The position numbers and the translations under genes are program-made. The notes beneath the pieces were generated by a model, which worked only from the letters and a program-made list of their open reading frames with translations, made no database searches and had not been told where the DNA came from. 35,050 nt of DNA. It comes from a virus. Positions 6,216 to 14,341 of the stretch are shown one piece after another (position 1 is the first letter of the stretch; every line of letters starts with the position of its first letter). The stretch is from IMG/VR virus record IMGVR_UViG_3300031566_000197, positions 1 through 35,050 of that record; one strand, 5' to 3'.

Positions 6216-6467
6216 TTGTCCATCGATGACAAAGTGATCGAATCCCTATCGAAGAAGTTGAACCTGCCGAAGGAAACCCTGCGCAAACTTTTCGACTATT
6301 TCGAGAAGAATAAGCTCCTATGGGCCAGCCTCAATGAGCCCTGGCGATATCCTGCCATGGGTGATGACCAAAAATCCTGCCCGATGCTCGATGCAATGTT
6401 TCACATAGAACACAATAAGGGCATAATTATATTTATCCCATACCACAAGGAGGAAATACGAGAATGA
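6216..6467 (+). CDS. First late gene, hypothetical protein with TTG start
   Basis: AGGAGG at 6204-6209 fits the TTG at 6216 with six bases between; no ATG is nearby in frame before codon 48. The 83-residue protein has a helical N-terminal half (KVIESLSKKLNLPKETLRKLFDYFEKNKLLW) and a second half with CPMLDAMFHIEHN. The weak TTG start may limit its amount. It lies directly behind the terminator, so it would be the first product of read-through. A regulatory role is possible; nothing in the sequence proves it. Confidence 0.65.
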   Translation: MSIDDKVIESLSKKLNLPKETLRKLFDYFEKNKLLWASLNEPWRYPAMGDDQKSCPMLDAMFHIEHNKGIIIFIPYHKEEIRE

Positions 6468-6853
6468 GAAAAATCTTATTTGTGGCCATATTGATTGGGC
6501 TGCTTTGTCTGGCTGGCGATAACGCCAGAGCGGACGGGACAGGAGCATCCGGTAATGAGGTTGGTTGGCAGGTGATCACAACCACGGGGATCACCGTAAT
6601 TGAGTTTGACAGGATCACCAATGAGATTTACACAGTGAACTATACCACGCAGCCTGCTTATGTGAATTGGGTATCTACCACGCCGGTTAGTACGAACTTC
6701 CTGCTTACGGGATATATGGAAGACTTCAACCAGGGCACAGTAGTCAGGGGTGCATCAAGGACTGAAGAAATCCAGTCAAGCAACATGTCCATCGATGCGG
6801 GAGCAACCCCACCGGTCCACATCCGGCTGCACTGGAAATACTGGAGGCAGTAG
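6464..6853 (+). CDS. Secreted small protein with Sec signal peptide (late gene)
   Basis: The 129-residue product begins MRKILFVAILIGLLCLAG and has a signal-peptidase I site at A21-R-A23 before Asp-Gly. The mature part is about 106 residues, beta-rich and Thr/Val-rich (VITTTGITVIEF, VNWVSTTPVST), with HIRLHWKYW at the end. The start overlaps the previous stop (ATGA). A signal peptide on a gene just upstream of the terminase is unusual, since virion parts assemble in the cytoplasm. Residues TGYMEDFNQGTVVRG suggest a compact beta sandwich. It may be an envelope-acting accessory protein. Confidence 0.75.
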   Translation: MRKILFVAILIGLLCLAGDNARADGTGASGNEVGWQVITTTGITVIEFDRITNEIYTVNYTTQPAYVNWVSTTPVSTNFLLTGYMEDFNQGTVVRGASRTEEIQSSNMSIDAGATPPVHIRLHWKYWRQ

Positions 6854-6863
6854 AAGGAGATTT

Positions 6864-7016
6864 ATGCAGGTAAAAGAAGTCCCGATTAGCAAGTTAAGAT
6901 TCTCGGAATACAACCCGAGACAGGCCAACGAGAAGGAATGTAACGACCTCAAGGCCAGCATTACGGAGTTCGGGATAGTGGATCCGATGATGTGCCTGAA
7001 GTTAGGAAAAAGGTAG
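6864..7016 (+). pseudogene. ParB/Srx-like N-terminal remnant, truncated by frameshift
   Basis: The 50-codon ORF starts at ATG 6864 (GAAGGAGA at 6853-6860) and reads VKEVPISKLRFSEYNPRQAN...DLKASITEFGIVDPM, the opening of a ParB/sulfiredoxin-type nuclease domain. It then loses the family frame and stops at 7014-7016. In many phages this domain is fused to the N-terminus of a DNA methyltransferase. Here the methyltransferase continues in another frame (from 6992), and the middle of the ParB domain, including the GHxR region, is missing. The likely history is an internal deletion that fused and frameshifted the two parts near 6985-6992. Confidence 0.75.
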
Positions 7017-7777
7017 GCATTAAGTCAGGGGATTTATTCAGATTAGGCAATCATAGGTTGCTATGTGGGGATGCGACAAAGAGGGAACATGTTGAGAAGT
7101 TAATGAATGGCAGAAAGGCGGATATGGTGTTTACTGACCCGCCGTACTTAGGAATTACTGGTTTTGGTAGATTACAAAATGGGGAATATAAGATTAAAGG
7201 TGTCGAGTATGAAAAGTGGTTCTCGCTTATTAAGGAAATTCAAAAGCCAGATTTTAATATTTTGATTTTTGAGTTTTGGCGAAACATTATTCCTTTATGG
7301 CAAGCAATGGAGAGATATTGGAAAATTCATAATGTTATTATTTGGGTAACAAGAGGGAGGATGCATGGGCATACAGGGAAAAATTTTTATACCAATTATG
7401 ATATCTGTATTTATGGTGCATCAGGGAAATATAAATTTAACGAGAAAATTGCAAAGATGAATTTCTTGGGCGGGAAATCAATCGGAGATGTGATAGAAAG
7501 TAAAACCGCTAACTATAAAGAAACTGGTCAAGATATTGTAAAAGGTTGTAAGCCTAGGGAGATTTTAATCCCATATATTCAGGTATTAAGCGATAGGGAT
7601 GATATTGTGGTGGATCTATTTGGTGGTAGTGGAAGCACTTTAATCGCCTGTGAACAACTAAACCGCATCTGCTATATGATGGAAATAGACACTATCTATT
7701 GTGATGTGATAATTCGCAGGTGGCAAGAATTTACAGGCAAGAAAGCGGTGAGGTTGAATGGCAAAGCGAGGCATTAA
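6992..7777 (+). CDS. DNA methyltransferase (N4-cytosine or N6-adenine, TDPPY type)
   Basis: From the GTG at 6992 the protein is 261 residues: a linker GIKSGDLFRLGNHRLLCGDAT typical of ParB-methyltransferase fusions (positions 9-29), catalytic TDPPY at 48-52, and the SAM-binding DLFGGSGST at 208-216. Motif IV precedes motif I, the beta-class order. It would methylate exocyclic amino groups of A or C, perhaps to protect phage DNA from restriction. All methyltransferase motifs are present, so activity is plausible although the ParB domain is broken. From about 7020 the DNA is more AT-rich than its neighbours. Translation may be coupled to the overlapping ParB remnant. The end overlaps small terminase by 20 bases. 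Confidence 0.85.
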   Translation: MPEVRKKVGIKSGDLFRLGNHRLLCGDATKREHVEKLMNGRKADMVFTDPPYLGITGFGRLQNGEYKIKGVEYEKWFSLIKEIQKPDFNILIFEFWRNIIPLWQAMERYWKIHNVIIWVTRGRMHGHTGKNFYTNYDICIYGASGKYKFNEKIAKMNFLGGKSIGDVIESKTANYKETGQDIVKGCKPREILIPYIQVLSDRDDIVVDLFGGSGSTLIACEQLNRICYMMEIDTIYCDVIIRRWQEFTGKKAVRLNGKARH

Positions 7778-8210
7778 GAAAAAGAAAAAGAGGGCAGGGA
7801 GGAAACTTTTTGATGGCAAAAACGCAGAAGTTGTTCTCCAGAAATTGGAGCAAGTTTTCGGCATCGATGGGACAGATGAGGAAGCCTGCTTTTTCGCCGA
7901 CATCAGCCCTTCAGCATTATATGAATATCAGAAAAGACACCCTAAATTTCTGGAGCGAAAACAGGCACTCAAGCACGGACCTGTTTTGAAAGCAAGGAAA
8001 GCAGTTATAGATGGGCTTACAGGCGATGCTGAATTCTCCTTAAAATATCTTGAACGGAAATTGCCTGACGAATTTGGAATCAGACAGAAGATAGAACATA
8101 AAGGAGCGGGAATTACCCTGACGACATTGGTGAATATAGTCAATGGAAACAATAACGATAAAAAGGAAGGAACTAAAACAGGCGAAAGAATTAGTAAGAA
8201 AATGTTCTGA
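7758..8210 (+). CDS. Terminase small subunit
   Basis: The 150-residue protein has a very basic N-terminus (residues 1-16), then a helix-turn-helix-like region (EACFFADISPSALYEYQKRHPKF) and FSLKYLERKLPDEFG. The order HTH, E-x-R/K-x-A-L, then A-x-x-FL-x-x-RK-x-P-x-x-F is that of phage small terminases, which bind the packaging start and hold the large subunit. It lies directly upstream of the large subunit and overlaps it by 68 bases. The packaging site itself is not identifiable. Confidence 0.8.
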   Translation: MAKRGIKKKKKRAGRKLFDGKNAEVVLQKLEQVFGIDGTDEEACFFADISPSALYEYQKRHPKFLERKQALKHGPVLKARKAVIDGLTGDAEFSLKYLERKLPDEFGIRQKIEHKGAGITLTTLVNIVNGNNNDKKEGTKTGERISKKMF

Positions 8211-9552
8211 TCCTGTTTTTTATTCAAATCGGGTCTTAGGATCATCGCTTTGGAAAAAGCAGCAAGAGATCCTGATGTCGACTCAGAGGAATAAATATAC
8301 GGCAGTAAGAAGCTGCTATGGTGGCGGGAAAAGCCGATCCGCCGCCGAAGTGGGCTTATGGTTCCTGACTACGCATCAACCCAGTAAAGTAATAACCCTG
8401 GCCCCGACGTGGACACAGGTCGAGAAAATTCTCTGGGCTGAAATAGCAAAATGCTACCACAATTCGAGAGTGCCCTTGGGTGGAAGGCTATTGACAACTG
8501 AGCTGAAAGTCGACGATGACTGGTTCGCCATGGGATTATCTCCCCGGATAGATGTGGCCAGTGAAGCCGAGAGGTTCCAGGGATTCCATGCGCCTTATGT
8601 TCTGGTGGTTATAGATGAGGCTGCAGGGGTCAATAAGAAGCTCTGGCAGGCCGCAAAGGGATTGATCCTGAATGATAACTGCCGGCTCTTGGCTATTGGA
8701 AACCCAGGTAGCCCAGTAGGAGACTTTTTCGATTGCTTCAAGAGTCCACTATGGAATCCAATACATATTCCCGCAAGCATCACTCCAAATGTTGTGGCCG
8801 GCAAAGAAGTGATCCCCGGGCTGGTGACCAGGGGATGGATTGAGGACCGGAAGAGGGACTGGGGAGAGAGCAATCCGCTTTATATCAGCAAGGTCTTGGC
8901 AGAGTTCCCAGAGGAGGCGGAAAACATCCTAATCCTGCTCTCTTGGGTAGATGCAGCCAAGAATGCCAATTTGGAAGCAACCGGAGCCAAAGGCCTCGGC
9001 GTAGATGTGGCCAGGTTCGGGACCGCCTGGACAGTACTCACAGCGATCCATGGGCCGAAGGTAAAGGAGATCATAGCATTCCAGGGCAAGGACACAATGA
9101 AGACAGCAGGGTGGACAGTAAAGATGATGCAGAGACATGACATCCCAGCATATAGCACTTGCGTCGACGATGTTGGAGTAGGCGGCGGAGTTACAGACAG
9201 GTTGCATGAGGAAGGGCATAAGATCCAGCCGGTGAATGCTGGAGCAAAAGCGGAGGACCCAGGGCAGTTTTTCAACCTCTCGGCGGAGATGCATTGGGCG
9301 ATGCGTAAATTGTTTGAGACAGACAATATCGATATCCCAGATAATGAGCAGTTACTCTCCCAGCTACCGGCCAGGAAATATGACATGACAAGTAAAGGAC
9401 AAATAAAAATAGAGACTAAAGATGAGATGAAAAAGCGGGGCCTTCTAAGCCCCGACTTTGCAGATAGCCTGGTGCTGGCGATCCATGGCCAGAAATTCCA
9501 CGCCGCAGGTGAAGGCGGACCAAGGGTGACGGTAATCACATGCGAACAATAG
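8143..9552 (+). CDS. Terminase large subunit
   Basis: This 469-residue packaging motor has an ATPase half with Walker A at about 57-64 (SCYGGGKS), Walker B at 153-160 (VLVVIDEA) and the coupling motif AIGNPGS (184-190). The nuclease half has the RNase-H-like acids D288 (GLGVDVARFG), D342/D343 (VDDVGVGGGV) and D438/D441 (SPDFADSLVLA). It pumps DNA into the procapsid and cuts the concatemer. Length and motif spacing are typical. Start ATG 8143 overlaps small terminase; the end overlaps the portal gene by 13 bases. Confidence 0.95.
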   Translation: METITIKRKELKQAKELVRKCSDPVFYSNRVLGSSLWKKQQEILMSTQRNKYTAVRSCYGGGKSRSAAEVGLWFLTTHQPSKVITLAPTWTQVEKILWAEIAKCYHNSRVPLGGRLLTTELKVDDDWFAMGLSPRIDVASEAERFQGFHAPYVLVVIDEAAGVNKKLWQAAKGLILNDNCRLLAIGNPGSPVGDFFDCFKSPLWNPIHIPASITPNVVAGKEVIPGLVTRGWIEDRKRDWGESNPLYISKVLAEFPEEAENILILLSWVDAAKNANLEATGAKGLGVDVARFGTAWTVLTAIHGPKVKEIIAFQGKDTMKTAGWTVKMMQRHDIPAYSTCVDDVGVGGGVTDRLHEEGHKIQPVNAGAKAEDPGQFFNLSAEMHWAMRKLFETDNIDIPDNEQLLSQLPARKYDMTSKGQIKIETKDEMKKRGLLSPDFADSLVLAIHGQKFHAAGEGGPRVTVITCEQ

Positions 9553-11666
9553 ACAGGGTAATGGAGGTCTTCGGTTATCAGAAGGCCGCAGGCAGAGTGT
9601 TCAGGCCGGATATGACCGGGGGATCCTTCGGATTTATGGGTAAGCCCACTCCTCAGAATTATCAGAAGTATCTGCAGCAATATGCGGATGCGGGATGGGT
9701 CTACAGCTGCGTCTACCGGATAGCGACTAAGGGAGCAGGTGTTCCCCTGAAGCTTTATCGCAAGCGGAAAGATAAGGGCCAGGTGGTAATGGATGAGGTG
9801 ACCGAGCATCCACTTCTTCATCTGCTCGAGACAGTCAATCCCTTCATGAGTGGTTATGACCTCAAGGAAGCTACCCTCACATACGAGGAGCTTGCCGGCA
9901 ATGCTTACTGGCTCCTGGATATGTTCGTAGGTGACAAACCTACCGAGATCTATCCCCTCAATCCACATAGAGTCAAGATCATTCCCAGTAAAGAGGAGCT
10001 CGTCGCTGAATACAAATATCATATAGGCGGTGGCCAATGGCTGAGCCTCGAGAAGTCGACTGTTCTTCATTTCAAATACTTCAATCCTACAAATGACTAT
10101 TATGGGCTTTCACCTTTATCGGCGGCGCGGATATCTGTCGACACGCAAACATACGCAGATACTTATAACCGCAATTTCTTTATCAACAGCGCAGAACCCC
10201 GGGGAGCCTTGATAAGCGAACAGGAATTGGGTGAGACACAAAGGAACAGGATCATTGCCGGATGGCAAGCAATGCACAGAGGAGTAGCCAATGCTCATAA
10301 GACAGCACTTTTTGAAGGCAAAGTAAAATGGGAAGCTATTGGCATCAGCCAGAAGGATATGCAGTTCATCAAAAGCAAGAAGATGACCAGGGAGGATATC
10401 CTCGGGGCTTTCGGTGTACCGCCGGCTCTTGTAGGGATATTCGAATACGCAAACTATGCTAACAGCAAAGAGCAGAGGCAAATCTTTTGGAAAGACACAA
10501 TGATCCCGAAGCTCCTCAAGATGGCGAATGTGATAAACTCCTTCTTGGTCCAGCCATACGATCCAGACCTGATATGCGCCTTTGACCTTACGGGCATCGA
10601 GGCCTTGCAAGCTGACGAAAAAGCAAGAGCAGATGCGGATGCGATATTGATCAAGAATGGTATCAAAACAATCAATCAGGCCAGGGAAGATAGGAAGTGG
10701 CCGCCAGTGCCTTGGGGAAATACTTGGAATGCGCCGATGAACCTCATGCCGATATTAAGCCCCAGCAAACCTCCTCCTGAGCCCGAGGAAGGAAAAGCAA
10801 TTCCAACAGGATCAGAATTGGAAGCAATAGCCCAACATGTGGCAAAAAAGGGCGAATCCGAGGAGATTTCCGAGGAGGACAGGGCCAAGGCCATCCGGGA
10901 CAAAATATGGGCTTATTTCAAGCGTTCTACGGAATCCTGGGAGCGGAAGTTCAAACCGATCCTGCGGAGGATCTTCACTGACCAGGAGAAGGAGGTCATC
11001 AGGAATCTCAGAGACAGTGGCTGGAAGGCCAATCCGATGGCCAGGACCCTCCCGGAATTTGACTATACAGGCAAGGACAGGGTAAGCGTACTGCTGTTCT
11101 CCCTCAAGGAAGCAAACAGAATCATGAGGAATGGAGGGACGCCCATAATCAGCGGAGCCCTGGAGGACCACGCAAAATTTGAGGTAGACCGGCTTGGGCT
11201 GGGAATAGAGTTTGATGTGAGCAACCCGGCTGTCCAGGCATGGATTGATAAGAAAACATTCAAGTTCGCTAATGAGGTAAATAAGGAGACCCTGGCAGAG
11301 TTGCGCGGAGAGCTTAGGGCAGCGATGTCCACAGGCGAGGGAATCAAAGAGGCAGAGAAGCGCATCGAGAGGGTTTTCGGTATGGCCAGGGGTCACAGGA
11401 CCGAGCGCATAGCCAGGACTGAAATAATCTCGGCCCACAACAATGGAGCCATGCAGGCATATAAGCAGTCGGAAGTAGTTGAGGAGAAGGAATGGATCAG
11501 CTCCCGGGATGGGGATGTGCGGGATAGCCACCAAATCGATGGCGAGAAAGTCCCGATTGATGAGCCATTCTCGAATGGGCTGATGTACCCAGGGGACCCG
11601 GCGGGAGCGGCAGGGGATGTGATAAACTGCCGGTGCACATTCTCCGGGGTAATCAAAAGAGAATAA
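9540..11666 (+). CDS. Portal protein fused to MuF-like head protein
   Basis: The 708-residue product joins two virion proteins. Residues about 30-400 form an HK97/SPP1-like portal (YADAGWVYSCVYRIA, HPLLHLLETVNPFMSGYDL, FGVPPALVGIFEYANYAN). After a Pro/Glu-rich linker at about 400-440 and a helical part, residues about 580-705 are a MuF domain: RTERIARTEIISAHNNGA, then SSRDGDVRDSHQ and DVINCRCTF. The portal ring is the packaging channel; MuF proteins are minor head components, sometimes injected. Most phages encode them separately, so the fusion places one MuF domain on each portal subunit. The start at ATG 9540 overlaps terminase; ATG 9561 is an alternative. Confidence 0.92.
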   Translation: MRTIDRVMEVFGYQKAAGRVFRPDMTGGSFGFMGKPTPQNYQKYLQQYADAGWVYSCVYRIATKGAGVPLKLYRKRKDKGQVVMDEVTEHPLLHLLETVNPFMSGYDLKEATLTYEELAGNAYWLLDMFVGDKPTEIYPLNPHRVKIIPSKEELVAEYKYHIGGGQWLSLEKSTVLHFKYFNPTNDYYGLSPLSAARISVDTQTYADTYNRNFFINSAEPRGALISEQELGETQRNRIIAGWQAMHRGVANAHKTALFEGKVKWEAIGISQKDMQFIKSKKMTREDILGAFGVPPALVGIFEYANYANSKEQRQIFWKDTMIPKLLKMANVINSFLVQPYDPDLICAFDLTGIEALQADEKARADADAILIKNGIKTINQAREDRKWPPVPWGNTWNAPMNLMPILSPSKPPPEPEEGKAIPTGSELEAIAQHVAKKGESEEISEEDRAKAIRDKIWAYFKRSTESWERKFKPILRRIFTDQEKEVIRNLRDSGWKANPMARTLPEFDYTGKDRVSVLLFSLKEANRIMRNGGTPIISGALEDHAKFEVDRLGLGIEFDVSNPAVQAWIDKKTFKFANEVNKETLAELRGELRAAMSTGEGIKEAEKRIERVFGMARGHRTERIARTEIISAHNNGAMQAYKQSEVVEEKEWISSRDGDVRDSHQIDGEKVPIDEPFSNGLMYPGDPAGAAGDVINCRCTFSGVIKRE

Positions 11667-11680
11667 AAGAGGAGGGCGGT

Positions 11681-12859
11681 ATGAAAATGATAAAGAAATT
11701 TGTCGATTTCGAAATTAAGGACGTGAACGAGGAGGAACGGACTTTCTGGGCGGTGGCATCCACTGGCATTAAGGACAGGGATGGAGACATCATAGAGCCT
11801 GCTGGGTGGAAACTGAAAAATTTTAAGAAAAATCCCGTAATCCTCTGGGCTCATGACTATAGAAGCCTGCCAATCGCAAACGCAGTCGAGATAAAAACAG
11901 AAAATGACAGGTTGATGTTCAAGCCCAAATTCATTGCCGGAGAAATTTATCCATTTGCAGAAACTCTCTGGCAGATGTATAAGAACAAGCATCTTCGGAC
12001 TTTCTCTGTCGGGTTTATGCCTCTCAAGTTTGAGGACCTCGAAGATGATGAAGGAAAAGATGGAGGGGAAAAAGGTATGTTCAGAGGGACAAGGTATACA
12101 TCGCAGGAGCTCCTGGAAATATCTGGATGCCCTGTGCCATCGAATGTTGATGCTATGGCACAGAGAGCTTTCGGTCATGTGATTGCCAAAAGTTTTGGGC
12201 TTATCGAGCCGGATCAGGATCCAGGGCCTTACAAAGGAGCCATCCCATTCAAGACAGCAGGCAAGGACCCGGATGATGCAGCCTGGGATGCCGGCAAGGA
12301 AGTGAAAGAAGCGGAAGTTGCGGACCTCAAGATTATGTGTACCTGGGTAAACAGCGAGGAGCCAGACCTCAAGACTTCCTATAAGCTCCCACATCAAAGG
12401 GCGAATGGACACAATGTAGTTTGGCGGGCAGTGGCAGCAGCTATGGGAGCTCTACTCGGGGCCCGGGGCGGAGTAAGGATCCCAGCAGAGGATAGGCAAG
12501 GGGTTTATAATCACCTGGCCAAACACTATAAGCAATTCGACAAGGAGCCTCCGGAGTTTAAGGAATACGATGAGCCAGAGCTGCGCGAGATGTTCGAGGA
12601 TGTTTGGTTCGAGGAGCTGGGCGACATAATTACCCTGGAAATGGAGCGCGGCGAAATAGATGAGAAATCGGGCAGGGTGCTCTCGGAGAAGAATCGAAGC
12701 ATCGTCAAAAAGTGCATTGACGCCCTGACTGAAGTATACAACGCTTCCGAGCCAGCAGAAGAAGGAGATAAGGAATTATCAAAGGAAGAAGCAGAAAAAA
12801 TAACCGGGGAATTGAAAATCCTCGGGGAAAAGATAAAAGGAGGGAAAGATCATGACTGA
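11681..12859 (+). CDS. HK97-type prohead protease with C-terminal extension
   Basis: ATG 11681 follows GGAGGGCGG; an upstream in-frame start (11633) would lie deep in the portal-MuF gene. The 392-residue protein has the S78 protease core: H58 (ILWAHDY), S109 (RTFSVGFMP) and E146 (LLEISGCPVPSNVDA). The family is usually about 180-230 residues. Here a second domain follows (about 180-290) with DLKIMCTWVN, KLPHQRANGHNVVWRAVAAAM, and VYNHLAKHYKQFDKEPPEF, then an acidic coiled-coil tail that may serve as scaffold. It would cleave the capsid N-terminal delta-region and itself during head maturation. The end overlaps the capsid gene. Confidence 0.9.
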   Translation: MKMIKKFVDFEIKDVNEEERTFWAVASTGIKDRDGDIIEPAGWKLKNFKKNPVILWAHDYRSLPIANAVEIKTENDRLMFKPKFIAGEIYPFAETLWQMYKNKHLRTFSVGFMPLKFEDLEDDEGKDGGEKGMFRGTRYTSQELLEISGCPVPSNVDAMAQRAFGHVIAKSFGLIEPDQDPGPYKGAIPFKTAGKDPDDAAWDAGKEVKEAEVADLKIMCTWVNSEEPDLKTSYKLPHQRANGHNVVWRAVAAAMGALLGARGGVRIPAEDRQGVYNHLAKHYKQFDKEPPEFKEYDEPELREMFEDVWFEELGDIITLEMERGEIDEKSGRVLSEKNRSIVKKCIDALTEVYNASEPAEEGDKELSKEEAEKITGELKILGEKIKGGKDHD

Positions 12860-14054
12860 GTATGAGAAATTACAAAAGGAAATCGCTGCTCTGCGTGAGA
12901 TTCTCGAGATGAGATTCTCGCCAGAAAAGCAAGCGGAGGAAAAGAAGAAGCTCTTTGATGAGGTAATGGAGAAAGTCCATCCTCCAAAGAGAACGATGCG
13001 CTTTGGGCCTTCGAAAGAAAGCTCAGAGGGCAAGTCTATTGATAAGTTGATCTTGGACGGGAAGATGCCGGAGAATGGTGTCTATCTCGGCCAGATTCTC
13101 AAGGCGGTGGCCTTAGGAGACCACCAATTCCTTGCAGAATCAGGAATCGGAATCCAAAAGACGATCATGAGTGAAGCGGATATGGCCCAGGGCGGATACA
13201 CTGTGCCCGTTGAGTATGGCAATGAGATAATCAAGCTGGAGCGGGCCGGTTCGATACTGCGCCAGTTAGCCAGAAACTTCCCGATGGCCACACTCACCCG
13301 ACTTCTTCCGAGACAGCTAACTAATGTGGTAGTCACATGGACCACTGAGGGAGCAGTCAAGACCGAGACCAAGCCAACCTTTGGCCAGCTTACCCAGACA
13401 GCAAAGAAGCTGGCGGCAATCGTCAAGATGACCGACGAATTGCTGGAAGACAACAGCGTGGACCTGGATCAATTTATAATGGAGCTAATCGCTGAAGCGA
13501 TGGGTCTTGAGGAGGACCGAGTTGGATTTGCTGGGAACACTGGAGCAGGTGATCCATTCATGGGAGTGCTTTATGCAGCTGGAGTCAATATAGCGACGAT
13601 GGCCGGAGCCACCGCTACATTCGACGACCTGGTGGACTTGATAATGTCTCTTAACGCAAAGTATCGCGAGGGAGCAACATTGGTCACATCCACAACCGGA
13701 CTGCAAGTCCTCATGAAGATTAAGGATGCCCAGGGTAGGTATATCTGGCAAGTGCCCGGACTGGGACAGGTTCCGCTGATTTGGACATATCCTTACAAAA
13801 TAAGCGATCAGTTGCCTGTCAACCTCGGAGTGGGACTGAACGAGACACCAATCCTATTCGGAAACTGGAAGAAGCATTTCTTCGTCTCCGATAGGGGCGG
13901 CTATGAGGTCTTTTCTTCAAAGAGCGCATCTGATTGGGTTGCTGCAGCATTGACAAGCGCCTTTACGCAGGATGAGACCTGGAGCCGGTTCAAAAAGAGA
14001 ATGTCGCTGGATGTCGCACTGGCGCCAGCATTCTCCAGGCTGACAATAAGATAG
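12852..14054 (+). CDS. Major capsid protein, HK97 fold
   Basis: The 400-residue protein has an N-terminal charged coiled coil (residues 1-45, LQKEIAALREILEMRFSPEKQ), the usual scaffold-like delta domain removed by the protease. A mature HK97-type capsid core follows from about 115: GGYTVPVEYGNEIIKL, TWTTEGAVKTETKPTFG, KMTDELLEDNSVDLDQFI, then GFAGNTGAGDPFMGVL and a C-terminal SDRGGYEVFSS. This order (E-loop, P-domain, A-domain) is typical. ATG 12852 lies inside the end of the protease gene, and AAAGGAGG at 12836-12843 gives strong translation. Confidence 0.95.
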   Translation: MTEYEKLQKEIAALREILEMRFSPEKQAEEKKKLFDEVMEKVHPPKRTMRFGPSKESSEGKSIDKLILDGKMPENGVYLGQILKAVALGDHQFLAESGIGIQKTIMSEADMAQGGYTVPVEYGNEIIKLERAGSILRQLARNFPMATLTRLLPRQLTNVVVTWTTEGAVKTETKPTFGQLTQTAKKLAAIVKMTDELLEDNSVDLDQFIMELIAEAMGLEEDRVGFAGNTGAGDPFMGVLYAAGVNIATMAGATATFDDLVDLIMSLNAKYREGATLVTSTTGLQVLMKIKDAQGRYIWQVPGLGQVPLIWTYPYKISDQLPVNLGVGLNETPILFGNWKKHFFVSDRGGYEVFSSKSASDWVAAALTSAFTQDETWSRFKKRMSLDVALAPAFSRLTIR

Positions 14055-14064
14055 TTTTGGTTCA

Positions 14065-14105
14065 GGGGCCCCAGCGATACCCATTCGCACGTGGGATGGG
14101 GCCCC
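14065..14105 (+). other. GC-rich hairpin behind the capsid gene
   Basis: GGGGCCCC at 14065-14072 pairs with GGGGCCCC at 14098-14105 (each copy is also self-complementary), with further pairing inside (CCCA/TGGG). No T-run follows. It may stabilise capsid mRNA or mildly reduce transcription beyond the capsid gene. Confidence 0.55.
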
Positions 14106-14125
14106 TCCCCAGACAGGAGGAGAAT

Positions 14126-14341
14126 ATGGAGGTTAGGGTAAAATCGCCCTTCGTTATGGGAGGGCATAGATATGTAGAGGGCGACAAAATCAACATAGAT
14201 CCCGAGAAGGCTAAGAGCCTTGCCTATTCAGGGCTCGTGGCGGGGACTACTGTCCAGGAGGCAAAAGTTATGGATAGGCCAACAAAGGACAAGATGGTCA
14301 AGTCGCCTGTGAAGAAAAAATCAAAGAGGAGGAAACGATGA
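14126..14341 (+). CDS. Small head-associated protein, 71 residues
   Basis: ATG 14126 follows AGGAGGAG (14116-14123). The product reads VRVKSPFVMGGHRYVEGDKINIDPEKAKSL, a short beta-barrel-like pattern common in small proteins encoded next to capsid genes, then a basic tail ending KKKSKRRKR. It may be a head-stabilising or head-completion protein; no direct match is claimed. It overlaps the next gene by ATGA. Confidence 0.65.
   Translation: MEVRVKSPFVMGGHRYVEGDKINIDPEKAKSLAYSGLVAGTTVQEAKVMDRPTKDKMVKSPVKKKSKRRKR

Noticed and set aside
7700-8210. cos or pac site near the terminase
   Set aside because: No repeat or known site could be recognised by eye, and the circular contig gives no end information.
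8880-10070. 396-codon open frame on the - strand opposite terminase and portal
   Set aside because: It is antisense to two clear + strand genes with strong motifs, has no ribosome site and shows no protein-like motif; long chance frames arise here from codon bias.
11393-12412. 339-codon open frame on the - strand opposite MuF and protease
   Set aside because: Same reason: a shadow of well-supported + strand genes.
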